In this document: positions 22,267 through 33,580 of the stretch, piece after piece
How the letters are laid out: each line of letters opens with the position of its first letter
How positions within the stretch are numbered: the first letter of the stretch is position 1
NCBI GenBank assembly: GCA_009363875.1
Contig: CM018691.1
Coordinates: 44,327,399-44,391,398, forward strand
DNA length: 64,000 nucleotides
Source of the DNA: Mikania micrantha
Lineage: Eukaryota; Streptophyta; Magnoliopsida; Asterales; Asteraceae
Reading direction: 5' to 3'
The notes under the pieces: generated by a model
The model's input: only the letters and a program-made list of their open reading frames with translations
Told to the model about the DNA's origin: nothing
Database searches by the model: none
Position numbers and translations under genes: made by a program

Positions 22267-25161
22267 ATGGAAGACTTAGCATTGATGGCTAACCAGAACC
22301 ACCGCATTCAGACATTATTGTTGACTGAGACTGAAACGGGGAACTCCAACAAGGCTCCCAAGTTGTTATCTTTAGACGATTATCCGCATTGGAAGTATCG
22401 GTTTGAAATCCACATAAATGGGGTGGATACCAATTTATGGATGATGATCGAAGGAGGATATCTGAGGCCTCTTAATGAAGATGGAACTCCTATGCTAGTC
22501 ACACGGATGACTGAGCCTCAAAGGAAGCTGTATGATTATGAGAAGAAAGCCTATGCTATTCTATCTCAATCCATTGTTACTGATATTTTCCATCAGTTCA
22601 GACAATTTACTTCTTCTAAGTATTTGTGGGATGCTTTGCAGCAACGGTATGCAGGCAATGATGCTTTGAAGAACATCAAGTCAAAGGCTTTGAGAAAGGA
22701 GTTTAACAGTTTTATGTATGTTGGAAATGAATCTTTGGATGACTTGATTGCCAGATTTTATCATCTATTGAGTGAGCTGTTCAATCATGAAGTCAAGACC
22801 ACCACTCAGGAAAATATTCAATGTCTAGCAGATGCTCTTCCTCCAAAATAGGAATCATTTTTGATGGTTCTTAAGCAGAATGAGATGATGTCACACATGG
22901 ATATCAACGATTTTATTCAGAAGTTGAAGGAGCAGGAAATTGAGAACAAGTGGAAGGCTAAGAGGGTTGCTCAAGTTTAGGATCCTTCATTGTACAATTC
23001 TACACCTACTGTGGAGAAAACTTCTTCTCATGCTCCACTGAAGACTGCTTTTGTTTCCCAGACTGCTGAAGCTCCATCTTCAAATCAGATTCATTTCAGT
23101 CAGTCATCACCCTCTTCAAATTCTCAGAAAGAGCATCATCAACCAGTCACAAGTCTGAAAACAGAGAATTTTGATAAAGTTACAGTTGAGATTGCTAAAG
23201 AGCACATGGGTCTTTTGTCTACTTTGGTTAGTTCTTATGATGGATTGGTAGCAGGACAGATTGGCAATCCTTATCTGACAAATGATGACTACTCTCAGAT
23301 AGATCCAGATGACATGGAAAGGATTGACATCATGTGGGCTTTGGCTAGTGCTGTGAGGAGAGCCAAGGATTTTGTGAAAAGGACTAGTAAAGACATTAAC
23401 TTGAATAAGGAATCTAAGTTTGGATTTGATATGGCCTCTGTCACTTGTTACAATTGTGGAGAAAAGGGTCATTTTGCCAGACAATGCAAACATCCAAAGA
23501 AAGCAGGAAACAAGAATCCTTTTCATCATCAGAAATCGTCTGTAGCAAATACAGAAAGAAGACTTGTCCCTATTGATTCTCCTGCTCAGACTAGTTCTTC
23601 AAATGCAGGCAAAGATTTGATGGTACAGCAGGATGAAGGTGAGAATTGGGATTTCAGATTTAATTCTGAACTGGGGGAGCAAGATCAACTTGAAGAGAGT
23701 ACTGCTGAAAGAGCACAGATCAAGATAGAAGAAACATCTGGATCAGAGTCTAAAAGCTTGTCTGATTCTGACACTCAATCTGATTCTAAGGCTGATATTG
23801 AAGATTCTCCTACTCAGTTTGCTTTGATGGTAAACTCATCTGCTACTCCTGCTGCAACTTCATAGGCTGATCAGGTATCTGATGATTGTTCATCTTCTTG
23901 TCCTGTATGATTTAGTTGTGTTGACCTTAAAAGCAAGGTCCTTTCCTATCAAAATCACAATGCTGCTTTGATCAGTGATCTCAACCGGTGTATCGATGCC
24001 AACAAAGTTTTAAAAGCTAATGAAAAAGATTTTTAAGCTAAAATTGAACTTTTAAACAGACAACTTCATTAGGCTGAGATTGCTGTTCTCAACAAACAAG
24101 ATGCTATAACTTCTTATCTCAATACCATTAATGAGGTAAAGAAGAAGTTAGCAATAGTTCAGTGTGATTATGAGATCCTAGGACAAATGCTCAAGAGTTA
24201 TGAGAGTGCATCTTATATCATTGAGCACATGGTCAGCAAAGGGGCTAATCATAAGGGTAAGAGAACATTTAGTTATCAAAGATGTCCTCCACCAATCTTA
24301 AACAGCTTTGTCAATTCACCAAATGACAAAGATGTTAAAGATTTTCAAGTTATAACTCCATTAGTAATTAATCCGATTGGGATGATTACTGATGAGGGTT
24401 CCTCTTTGTCAAAGGAATCTTCTGTGGATGGACTTGTAGAGGATTGGGTCTCCGATTCTGAGGATGAATCTGATGATTCATCTGATTATATTGCTGCTCA
24501 GAATCCTCTCCCTGTTATCAAAAAGGGTGACCCAATCTCATCTTCAAAAATTTATCTAGCCTTAAATTTTGTAAAAGCTTCAAAAGAAAATGAAGCTTGT
24601 GTGTTGAACAGGTTTGACAATCTTGTTCCAAATGGTAAAAAGGGTTTGGGTTTTAATCAGAACATGCCTAAAACAAATGTTTTCAAACCAAAAAGGCAAT
24701 CTTTTTCTGAATTAAAACATTTTCATAAAAAGGGAGAACCAGTTTGCTTCGAGTGTGGTGCACCTGGGCATTTTGTTAGATCTTGCCCTCAGTTGATCAG
24801 ACCAAAGGTTGCACCACCCAGAAAACAAAATCAGAATTTTGTTAAACCTGTTAGATCTGAATTCAAGTCAATTCAGACAAAATCCAAACAACCAAATCAG
24901 GTTAAGTCTTTGGACAAGGGTAAAGGGAAAATGGTGAACTTGAATGTTCCCAAGATGGTAAATATTGATCAAGTTAAATCATCATCCATTTATCTGAAAA
25001 ATTCTTTCAGTAAAAATGCAGTCTGGATAGTAAAGTCTGAGACTACAGTTTCACCCACTTCAGACAAGGCTGTTTCAGATGGCAAATGGATCGATGTTAT
25101 GATCCGAGACTCATTGGGTCAACCCAAGACTATAAAGGCTTGGGTTCCCAAATTGAACTAA
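22267..25161 (+). pseudogene. copia family 2 gag, extended, two zinc knuckles
   Basis: Starts at ATG 22267. The N-terminal 194 residues are a UBN2/DUF4219-type gag (LLSLDDYPHWKYRFEIH, YAGNDALKNIKSKALRKEF). A TAG at 22849-22851, another at about 22978 and one at about 23863 interrupt the same frame. Zinc knuckle 1, CYNCGEKGHFARQC, is near 23447. A Ser/Asp/Glu-rich linker follows, then a decayed stretch at 23866-24186 with several stops. Zinc knuckle 2, CFECGAPGHFVRSC, lies near 24744, only about 150 residues before the protease. A Lys-rich C-terminal part follows. Gag of this length with a second distant knuckle is shared with family 1. It is inactive through multiple stops. Confidence 0.85.
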
Positions 25162-25174
25162 TTGTTTCATTTTT

Positions 25175-28100
25175 GTGCAGAATGCCCCAACAACTGCTTT
25201 AAACAGCTCTTGGATTGTCGATAGTGGGGCTTCAAGGCACATGACAGGAAATATCTCTTTGCTCTCAAATGTTCAATCTGTTCATAGTGGATATGTAGCT
25301 TTTGCTGGTGACAAAGGTGGTTTTATCACTGGAGAGGGAATCTTATCAAATGGGCAAGTTTCATTTGACAAAGTCAGATATGTCAAGCAATTGGAGAATA
25401 ATCTTCTTTCTGTATCACAAATCTGTGATTAAAACTACAAAGTTCTTTTCGATGACTCCAAATGCTACATTCTGAAGCAAGGTGTAGTTATTCCTGAAGA
25501 TTGGATCTTGATGTCTGCCCCCATGAAGCAAGATTTGTACGTACTCAATATGGCCATAGCTTCAACTACATCCTCCACAGCTTCATGTTTTATGACAAAG
25601 GCAACAGAAAAAGATTCAATACTTTGGCATAAGAGGATGGGTCATTTGAGTCTGCGTAAGATGAATCACCTGGTACACAAAAATCTGGTTGAAGGGGTTA
25701 GTCTGAAGAATTTCAAGCTATCTGATGTCTGTGTTTCTTGCAAAAAGGGCAAGCAAGTCAAGCAATCTCACAAACCGAAGAGGTATCACTCAATCACTGT
25801 TCCACTTGAGCTGCTCCATATGGATCTTTTTGGTCCAGTTAACCGCAAGAGTATTGCTGGGGATCAGTACTGTCTTGTCATCACTGATGAATATTCCAGA
25901 TACTCTTGGGTTTTCTTTCTAAAGGAGAAGTCTGAAACGTTTGACTGCATTCAAGTGTTGGTTACCAGACTTGAATCTCTTTATAAGCTCAAGATTCGCA
26001 TACTCAGAACCGACAATGGGACGGAGTTCAAAAATCACAACATGGAGAATTTTTGTAATGAACGAGGTATTGTTCAACAATTTAGTGCTCCGTATGTTCC
26101 ACAAATGAAGGGTGTTGCTGAGCGAAAGAACATGACTTTGATTGAGGCTGCTAGGACTATGCTTGCAGATTCATCTCTTCCAGTTCAATTCTGGAATGAA
26201 GCTGTAGCTAATGCTTGTTACACTCTAAATCGAGTGTTGATAGTGAAGAGACATGGGAAAATTTGCTTCGAATTGCTCCATAACAGAAAACCAAATCTTA
26301 AGTATCTTGAACCATTTGGTGCACCATGCACTATGCTTAAGAAACATGAGCAAGGCAAGTTTAATGAAAAGGTGGAAGAAGGGTATTTTCTTGGGTACAA
26401 CACTCCAAATAAAAGAGTTTAAAACAGATCAACTCAAAATGTGGAAGAGTGGTACCATGTTGATGTTCAGAAGTATTCTATGCCTCCACCTGGGAAGGGT
26501 CCTGATTGGATGTTCAACTATTCTGATCTGTTTGACTCCTTCAACATGTCTCCCATGTATACTGATGAAGATGTTGCTGTTCAGATGCTGTATGATGCAC
26601 AAAATGCACCTGAAGAACCAATGCAACCTTCATCTGTTTCAACTCCTACAGCACAGACACATGATGATAGCTCAGACACAGACGACAACTCAGTTCCCCT
26701 AGCTGCCCCTGAACCAGCTGTTGACAATCTTGTGCCAGGACTTGAGGATCTGAATCTGAATAATCTTGATCCACAGGTTGAAGTTCCCGCTCATCCTGTT
26801 GGCAGAATTAATTGGATTCATCCTCAAGAAAACATTATTGGAAGTCCTTTGGATGGGGTCAAGACAAGAAGTCAGCTTTCTTCAGGAGGATTTGCTGACA
26901 TTCTTGACTTTGCAGATGTAAACTTTTGTGCCCATTCATGTTTTATCTCCCAAGTTGAGCCACGTACTGTTACTGAAGCTCTCAAAGAAGAATCGTGGGT
27001 AGACGCAATGCAAGAAGAACTCCTTTAGTTCAAAAAGTTAGGTGTCTGGCAATTGGTTGACAGACCAAAAGGTGTGAAAGTAATTGGCACCAGATGGGTT
27101 CTTCGTTGCAAGAAGGATGATCATGGTATCATTGTGTAAAACAAGGCACGTCTGGTTGTTCAAGGATTCAGACAAGTTGAAGATTTGGACTATAATGAAG
27201 TATTTGCACCAGTTGCTCGACTTGAAGCCATTCGTATCTTCTTGGCTTATGCATCCTTCAAGAAGTTTAAAGTTTATCAGATGGATGTAAAGAGTGCATT
27301 TCTTCATGGTGTGATAAATGAAACAGTGTATGTCAGTCAACCTCCCGGGTTTGAGGATCCATTGCATAGAGACCAAGTCTACAAGCTAGACATGGCATTA
27401 TATGGATTACATCAAGCGCCGTGAGCATGGTATGAGACACTGTCTACTCACCTTCTAAACAACGGGTTCAGAAGAGGTGTCATTGACTGTACACTGTTCA
27501 TTCGAGAAAAAGATGGTGACTTACTCTTGGTGCAAGTATATGTGGATGACATCATCTTCGGTTCAACAAATGATGGTCTGTGCAAAGAATTTGAAAAGGT
27601 TATGAAAAAGAAGTTCGAGATGAGCTCAATGGGAGAGATGAAATTTTTTCTTGGATTACAAGTGGATTAGTCTGAGGCAGGAATCTTCATTCATCAAACC
27701 AAATATGTTGGGGACGTACTGAGCCGGTTCAGTATGTCTGATGCAAAGCCTGCTGGTACCCCACTGGCTGTCAATCACGGGATTACACCGATGAAAAGGG
27801 GGAGTTAATTGATGCTACTTTGTACCTAGGAATGATTGGTTCTCTTATGTATCTTACTGCTTCTCGGCCAGACATCATGTTCGCCACATGATTGTGTGCA
27901 CGTTACCAATCAAAACCAAGAGTGTCTCATCTGATTGCTGTCAAAAGGATTATGTGTTATCTGAAGGGTACTCCTGATCTTGGATTATGGTACCCTAATG
28001 ATGATAATTTTGAGCTTACTGCATACAGTGACTCCGATTATGGTGGCTGCAAAAGAGACTTCAAGTCAACATCTGCGGGATGTCAGTTATTTGGAACCCG

Positions 28101-28512
28101 ATTAGTTACCTGGCAGTGCAAGAAGCAGACGTCGGTGTCTACTTCAACTTGTGAAGCTGAATGCATTGCTGCTGCTAGTTGTTGTTCTCAGATCATTTGG
28201 ATCCAACAACAACTCAGGGACTATGGGTTACACTTCTCTAACACTCCTATATATGTTGATAATACTGTCGCCATAGCTGTCCCTAAAAATCCTGTTCAGC
28301 ACTTGAAAACAAAACACATCGACATTAAATATCACTTTATACGTGATTGTTTTGAAAAGAAATTAATCGATGTTGTTAAAATTCACACAGATCACCAGAA
28401 AGCTGATCTTTTCACAAAAGCTTTTAATAAACCCAGATTTTTATATCTGTTATCGGCTAATGGTGTTTTCCAAAAGGATGAAGTCCTACCTTCATCTGAA
28501 TCTAACAAATGA
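25175..28512 (+). pseudogene. copia family 2 pol (protease, integrase, RT, RNase H)
   Basis: Ty1/copia order. The aspartic protease has SSWIVDSGASRHMTG (25205). The integrase has the H-H-C-C zinc region (HKRMGHLSLRK, CVSCKKGK), MDLFGPV, RTDNGTEFKN and the downstream Glu region. The RT has YNEVFAPVARLEAIR, YQMDVKSAFLHG and YVDDIIFGS near 27537. The RNase H has YSDSDYGG and TCEAECIAAAS and ends ADLFTKAF...SESNK at 28512. In-frame stops occur near 25430, 26420, 27026, 27137, 27421, 27667 and 27877, and a one-base deletion near 27790. The copy at 60049-63718 lacks nearly all of these. It cannot make protein. Confidence 0.9.
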
Positions 28513-30013
28513 TCATCGCCTTTCTTAGGTTGTTTTTGTTTTGTCTATTTATTTTATTTCAGTTTTATTGTCTAGTTTCTTTTCTTCATAAAAACTCAAA
28601 AAGATTTTCTGTTTTAGGTTTTTAGGGGGAGATAGTTGCTAATTGAAAAATCAAAAACATTTGAAAATTGAAAAACCAAAAACATTTGAAAAATTCAAAA
28701 ATACAAAAACAGTTGAAAAAGTTAAAATTGAGATGGTCTTTCTTTGAAAAGTGACACATTAATCTATCATGATATAGAAGCTGAGTTGAATGTGTAAGCT
28801 GAACACAGAAGAAAATTATGATGTGATGTACTGATAGGCCAACTCTACAAATGAATAAACAGCTTGTGATAACTTAGAAAGTCTGATTTGTGGAATCTGT
28901 TTTATAACACCACTTATGTGAGAAATAGTTTTTGACTCAAATCAAGCATACACCGGTCATCATGGAATCAAATGAGGTTTCAATCAAAGAAAAACAAAAA
29001 CAAGCTGGTATTAAGCTTGAAGAAAAATAAAAACAAGCTGGTATTAAGCTTGAAGAAAAATAAAAGCAAGCTGGTATTAAGCTTGAAGAAAAATAAAAAG
29101 CAAGCTGGTATTAAGCTTTAGAAATACTTGAACAAATTAAGTTCGATTCCATACACGTGCCATATTGCTGGGACGAACCTAGCTGAAGCCGTCCATTTGG
29201 ATAGAACAAGAAAAAATACAAAAAGATAATAAAATTGAAATCTTATTGAAGTTATGATGACTGGTATTAAGATATGCAGAAATTAGTTATAAACTGATTT
29301 TGATCTTTAATGGTGAAATGAAATGGGAAACTCAATCAGAAAACATGAGTAATCATAAAGTTTTTTTAGTAGTTGTGTATTGTATGGTTTAAAATTGGAC
29401 AAATATATCAGTAATCGTATCATAATACAAATGTGTCTGAGGTGAAACATTCAATGAAGCTGATGTGATATGATTAGATGTATGTGTTATTTTATCAATA
29501 GACTTCTCACAAAAACATGTGTTTCTTTGTCTTTAGTAACTAGTTGTACAGTTGTAATTTTGTTTTAGAAAAGTACAAAAATATTTTCTATTTTAGTTTA
29601 GATGATCATTTGTAGGTTCAGATGTCTATCCTATCTGAATCCTGAACCAATCAGACATATCTTCATAATTGTCATCAATTTTGCTGATTCAAAATGTAAA
29701 ATCTTGAAATCAGTTTGTGTTTTGGAGTTCATATCTCCATTCGTCCGAATGAAATGAGAGATTCATTCATTCAGCCAAATGACTTCTTTCTGCGAATGTC
29801 ATTCGACCGAATCACTAATGGCTGAATAAGTTTCATTCGGCGAATGACTTGTGCGAATGACTTGTGACGAATCACTCATTCATCAGTCTCATTCGCCATT
29901 CACATTCGGCGAATGTAGGACCCTATATAAACAGTTAATCGGATTATCTACCTCATTCGCCCTAAATTTCATTCGCCCCTACTGTGTGCTTACATTCGCC
30001 CGAAAAACTTCTT
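28513..30013 (+). promoter_or_regulatory. pol-aORF spacer of family 2, sense copy
   Basis: Non-coding. A PPT-like TTTTTAGGGGGAGATAG lies at about 28618-28633, far from any LTR. Four 33-34-bp repeats with CAAGCTGGTATTAAGCTTG hairpins are at 29001-29118. A CATTCG/CGAATG palindrome field is at 29740-30000. This 1.5-kb arm is the reverse complement of 15452-17007 and 19211-20729. It stops abruptly before the stretch that in the inverted copies leads into the aORF start. Confidence 0.75.
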
Positions 30014-30391
30014 TTGAACTAGGGACATTAAGAATGGTGATCTGTGTGGTGTTAAAATTCACACAGATCACCAAAAAGCCGATCTTTTCACAAAAGCTTT
30101 TGATAAACCCAGAATGTTATATCTGTTATCGGCTAATGGTGTTTTCCAAAAGGATGAAGTCCTACCTTCATCTGAATCTAACAAATGATCATCGCCTTTC
30201 TTAGGTAGTTTTTGTTTTGTCTATTTATTTTATTTTAGTTTTGTTGTCTAGTTTCTTTTCTTCATCAAAAACTCAAAAAGATTTTCTATTTTAGGTTTTT
30301 AGGTTTTTAGGGGGAGATAGTTGCTAATTGAAAAACCAAAAACATTTGAAAAATTCAAAAATACAAAAACAGTTGAAAAAGTTAAAATTGA
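30014..30391 (+). repeat. Fold-back junction and duplicated pol end
   Basis: 30014-30032 is the reverse complement of LTR bases near its start (LTR reads CTTAATGTCCCTAGTTCAA). Then GGTGATCTGTGTG (30036-30048) faces CACACAGATCACC (30060-30072). From 30053 a second sense copy of the RNase H C-terminus and the start of the spacer follows, including PPT-like AGGGGGAG at about 30309-30316. It ends at a GAGATGGT microhomology where aORF sequence begins. This patchwork is typical of template switching or repair. Confidence 0.75.
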
Positions 30392-31464
30392 GATGGTTTT
30401 CACTCACATGAAGGAGAACGTAGCTTTGAAGGGAGACAAGAATTTTTGATGTACCCGAGGTTCCTGCAGCAGTTGATAGATTCTCAGATACCTGACTTGC
30501 CGAAGATCAATGCTGACATTATCAGGCTGGAGCATATGAATGATCTCACCCTCAACAGGGTGATGTCATACAGAGGCAAAGAAAGGAAGCATGCTACTAG
30601 ATCTTTATTTGGTCATCTCTCTAGGCCAGATTACATAGCTCCTGTTGGTCGAAGATGGAGACATGATGATTCTGACTCAGATATGGAGGACATAGTTGTG
30701 CCAGGTGATGATGGAGATTATGATGGTGTTGGTGGTGCTGGAGGTGCAAGTGTTAGTGATGTTGGTGGTGCTGGAGGTGCAGGTGTTAGTGATGCTGGTG
30801 ATGCTGGTGTTATTTCAGTTGCGGTTAGCACTGTTGGTGTTAGTGCTGATGTCGGTACAGATGCTGGAGTGAGCACCTCCTTAGCTGCAGATGAAGAGGT
30901 TGACATTGATTCATTTATGGAGTTGGATTTCTTAATGACTACAACCTTCACAGTGTCTATTCCTCTTGATACTACAGTCACTACATCTGCAGCAGATGAA
31001 GATGAGTCAGAGGACTCAAGTGAAGATGATGGTAAAGCCGGTGCTGATGAGGCTGGCAATTCTGATTCTGAAGATACACCTGATGAGGAGTTTGAGACTG
31101 TTTGGATTGGGGGAAGGATGACAAAGAGGAAAAGGAAGAGGAGTGAAGCAGAGATGGAAAAGATTGCTGATCCTGTATTTATTCCAGAGTTTGACATCTC
31201 TCCACCTCCTCGGTCCTCTACTCCTGTTACTGCAGCTATGTCTGCTGTTGCTACTCAGTCTACATCTTCTCGGGCTGGGAGAGGAAAGAGATCTTGGTTT
31301 TCTTTCCAGAGGAGGTCAGAACTGACGACAGCTGCTACAACCACTGTTACATCAGTAGCATCTGTCTCAGTTTCTTCACTGACTAGGTCAAGGGCTACTC
31401 ATGTTCGTACTACCACTGCCCCTCTGATTACCTCTATTACTCAAGCTCCCATATTCTCTACTAT
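30392..31464 (+). pseudogene. family 2 aORF, middle part, sense copy
   Basis: Enters the aORF at MVFTHMKENV, the end of the N-terminal domain. A one-base deletion near 30442 shifts the frame; reading resumes at MYPRFLQQL (30449). About 330 residues follow: a basic patch (SYRGKERKHATRS), a Gly/Ala/Val low-complexity tract (VGGAGGAGVSDAG), acidic Ser/Asp/Glu tracts, then a basic KRKRKRSE stretch that looks like a nuclear localisation signal. FIPEFDISPPPRSS and a Ser/Thr/Ala-rich end come last. It overlaps and matches the 5' part of the 57704-60046 copy. It is cut at an LTR stub. Function unknown. Confidence 0.8.
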
Positions 31465-31520
31465 GTAGAGCAGATTTCCCTTGATTTCGTGTTGTTTTCG
31501 AGATCATATTTGGTCCTACA
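31465..31520 (+). repeat. Truncated family 2 3' LTR (last 56 bp)
   Basis: Matches the final 56 bp of LTRs A-C, ending GGTCCTACA, followed by the TGTTT target duplication at 31521-31525. The aORF is joined directly to it without PPT, so the aORF C-terminus, PPT and most of the LTR were deleted. Confidence 0.85.
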
Positions 31521-31525
31521 TGTTT

Positions 31526-33568
31526 GCTTCATGCAAGGATCTTCTTGTTCTTACTCGTTCTTCAACATTGCCAATGATGTTCTCAACTGGATGAGAGGTA
31601 TGGATGCGAGTTCTTGGAATTACGTCTAGTTGAGAGCTTAAATCCAGATTGCTTGGTTCAAGGTATGGAAGTACAACCTCAAGATGCATTTCAGGAAGAT
31701 CTTGGATTCTTTGTTGTTGGACTGCTGTGGATGGATTCTCACCAGGATGAGAAGCTTCCAATGTGGTTGCTTCATCAGTAGGGCTGCCAGCTTCCTCTTG
31801 ATTTTGTGGAGAAAAAGAGGAATCACTTGGAGGAACAACAGGAGATGACTTGATGATTTCTGTCTGTGAGATTGTTTGAGGTGTTGAAGTCGAATCTGCC
31901 AAGGTTTGTCTTGAAGTTATTGGCAGTTCAACATGAAAATCATCCTCCCTTCTTGGCTGATTGGAAGCTGAGGTAGTTGTCTAAGGTCCTACAACATATT
32001 CATTTGAAATATTAAATACAAATGTGAATCTATCAAAATCAAATAGCCAATCAGGGCCAATTCCAGGTTTATTGACAGTGTGTTCATTGAACTGAACATT
32101 TGCAGACTCTTCAATAATTCTAGAATTTTTGATGTATACTCTATATGCCTTAGCATGAGAAGAGTATCCAACAAAGAAGCCCTCTGCTGATTTCTCAGCA
32201 AATTTAACGAAGTGATCTTTGGTATTCAAGATGGTGCATTGACATCCAAATGGTTTAAGAAATCCAATAAAAGGTTTTCTTTTATGCCAAATCTCATAAG
32301 GAGTCATACCATGTGATTTGACTATCAATATTCTGTTTTGGACATAACAAGTAGTATTGACTGCTTCTGCCCAAAATGTTATTGGTAGTTTGGCATAAGA
32401 TAACATGGTTTTAGCAGCCTCAATCAGTGTCCTATTCCTTCTCTTAACAACACCATTTTATTGTGGAGTCCGAGGAGCACTGAATTGTCTTGTAATACCC
32501 TTGGATTCACAAAATGAGTTCAAAGTATGATTTTTGAATTCTGTACCTTGGTCGGACCTAATGATTTTGACATTGTGGTCACTTTAATTTTCAACTCTAA
32601 GAATAAATAACTTCAGAGACCAACAGACAATAAGATTTTCTTCCTAATTTTCTCACGCTTGTAGGACCAACAAGTCCATGTGAAGAAAGTGTAGGACTGT
32701 TCTAATTGAATTTATCTCTTTGGCATGATGAGAAGTTTTGTCTTGCTTCCCTTTAAGGCAGGCAACACGTTTATCAACACAAACAAATTCCTTTGTTGGT
32801 AAACATGTAACTAATTTATTTTTAATCTATTTTTACATGTTTTTCAAGTTTACATGGCAAAGCCTTCTATGCCAAAGTGATGATTCATCAAGTGAGGCTT
32901 TGGAAACAAAGCAACTTATTTTGCTAAGTGGTGAAGTTGTACTCATATCCAGCATATACATGTTGTTTCTTCTAGAAGCTCTGAGCAGAATTCGGTTACT
33001 TGGAACAACAAATCTTGGTTTCAGGACAATACATTCATGCTCAATGAACAACATTTTATGTTTCTGGTCACACGCCTGTAAGACACTTAGCAAATTGTAA
33101 TTTAATTCCTTCACAAAATGTACATTTTCAAAACTTACCTTTCCATTAGTTATTGTTCCCCTAACGGTGATGTAACCTCCTACTGGATCACTTCCAAAGG
33201 CAACAGACCCTCCAAACAATGGTTCATATTTGTGCAAATGGGTTTTGTTGCCTGTCATGTGTAGGGAGCAGCCACTGTCAACTATCCACAGGTTGCTTCT
33301 TGAGTCTTGTTGTCCCTGCACACATAAAAGTATATCAGTTTCTGATGGGAACCTAAGCCCATATGGTCTTGGTTTTTCCATTTGCATCATTATAGGTAAA
33401 TTTCTTTGAGATCATCTTGGGTGGTATAGATGATGAACATGCTGGTGGAACTGTTAGTTCTTTCTTCTTACAGACTTTGTAGAACTTTGGAGCTGATTGA
33501 TGATATTTCTTTTCTTTGCTTTGAAACCTATCGGAAGCAGGTCTTGTTGTGCCTTCCGATGGTTTCAA
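31526..33568 (-). pseudogene. copia family 1 pol, protease and integrase
   Basis: Minus strand, continuing the RT part at 12002-13559 across the insertion. Protease: LWIVDSGCSLHMTG near 33280. Pre-integrase/zinc region: LWHRRLCHVNLKNM near 32850. The integrase core between 32830 and 32410 is badly decayed but still shows TEFKN and FSAPRTPQ-like sequence. The C-terminal region (32406-31981) is open with LPITFWAEAVNTTCYVQNR and GFFVGYSSHAKAYRVY. A Ser/Pro-rich linker to RT (31902-31526) ends at the target duplication. Several frame changes; inactive. Confidence 0.85.
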
Positions 33569-33580
33569 CTTGGTTTTGAA

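Larger units (their letters stand above)
13565..31520 (+). mobile_element. 18-kb copia family 2 composite inserted in family 1 pol
   Basis: The block starts with an LTR (TGTTGATGC) and ends with an LTR terminus (GGTCCTACA). TGTTT lies immediately outside at 13560-13564 and 31521-31525, a perfect 5-bp target duplication. The outer family 1 pol reads on across it. Contents in order are: LTR A, PBS, inverted aORF/spacer/pol end; LTR B, PBS, the same inverted segment; LTR C, PBS, leader, gag-pol in sense, spacer, a fold-back junction, a second copy of pol end and spacer start, an aORF fragment and a 56-bp LTR stub. It was therefore one insertion locus later remodelled by duplication, inversion and deletion. 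Confidence 0.85.
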
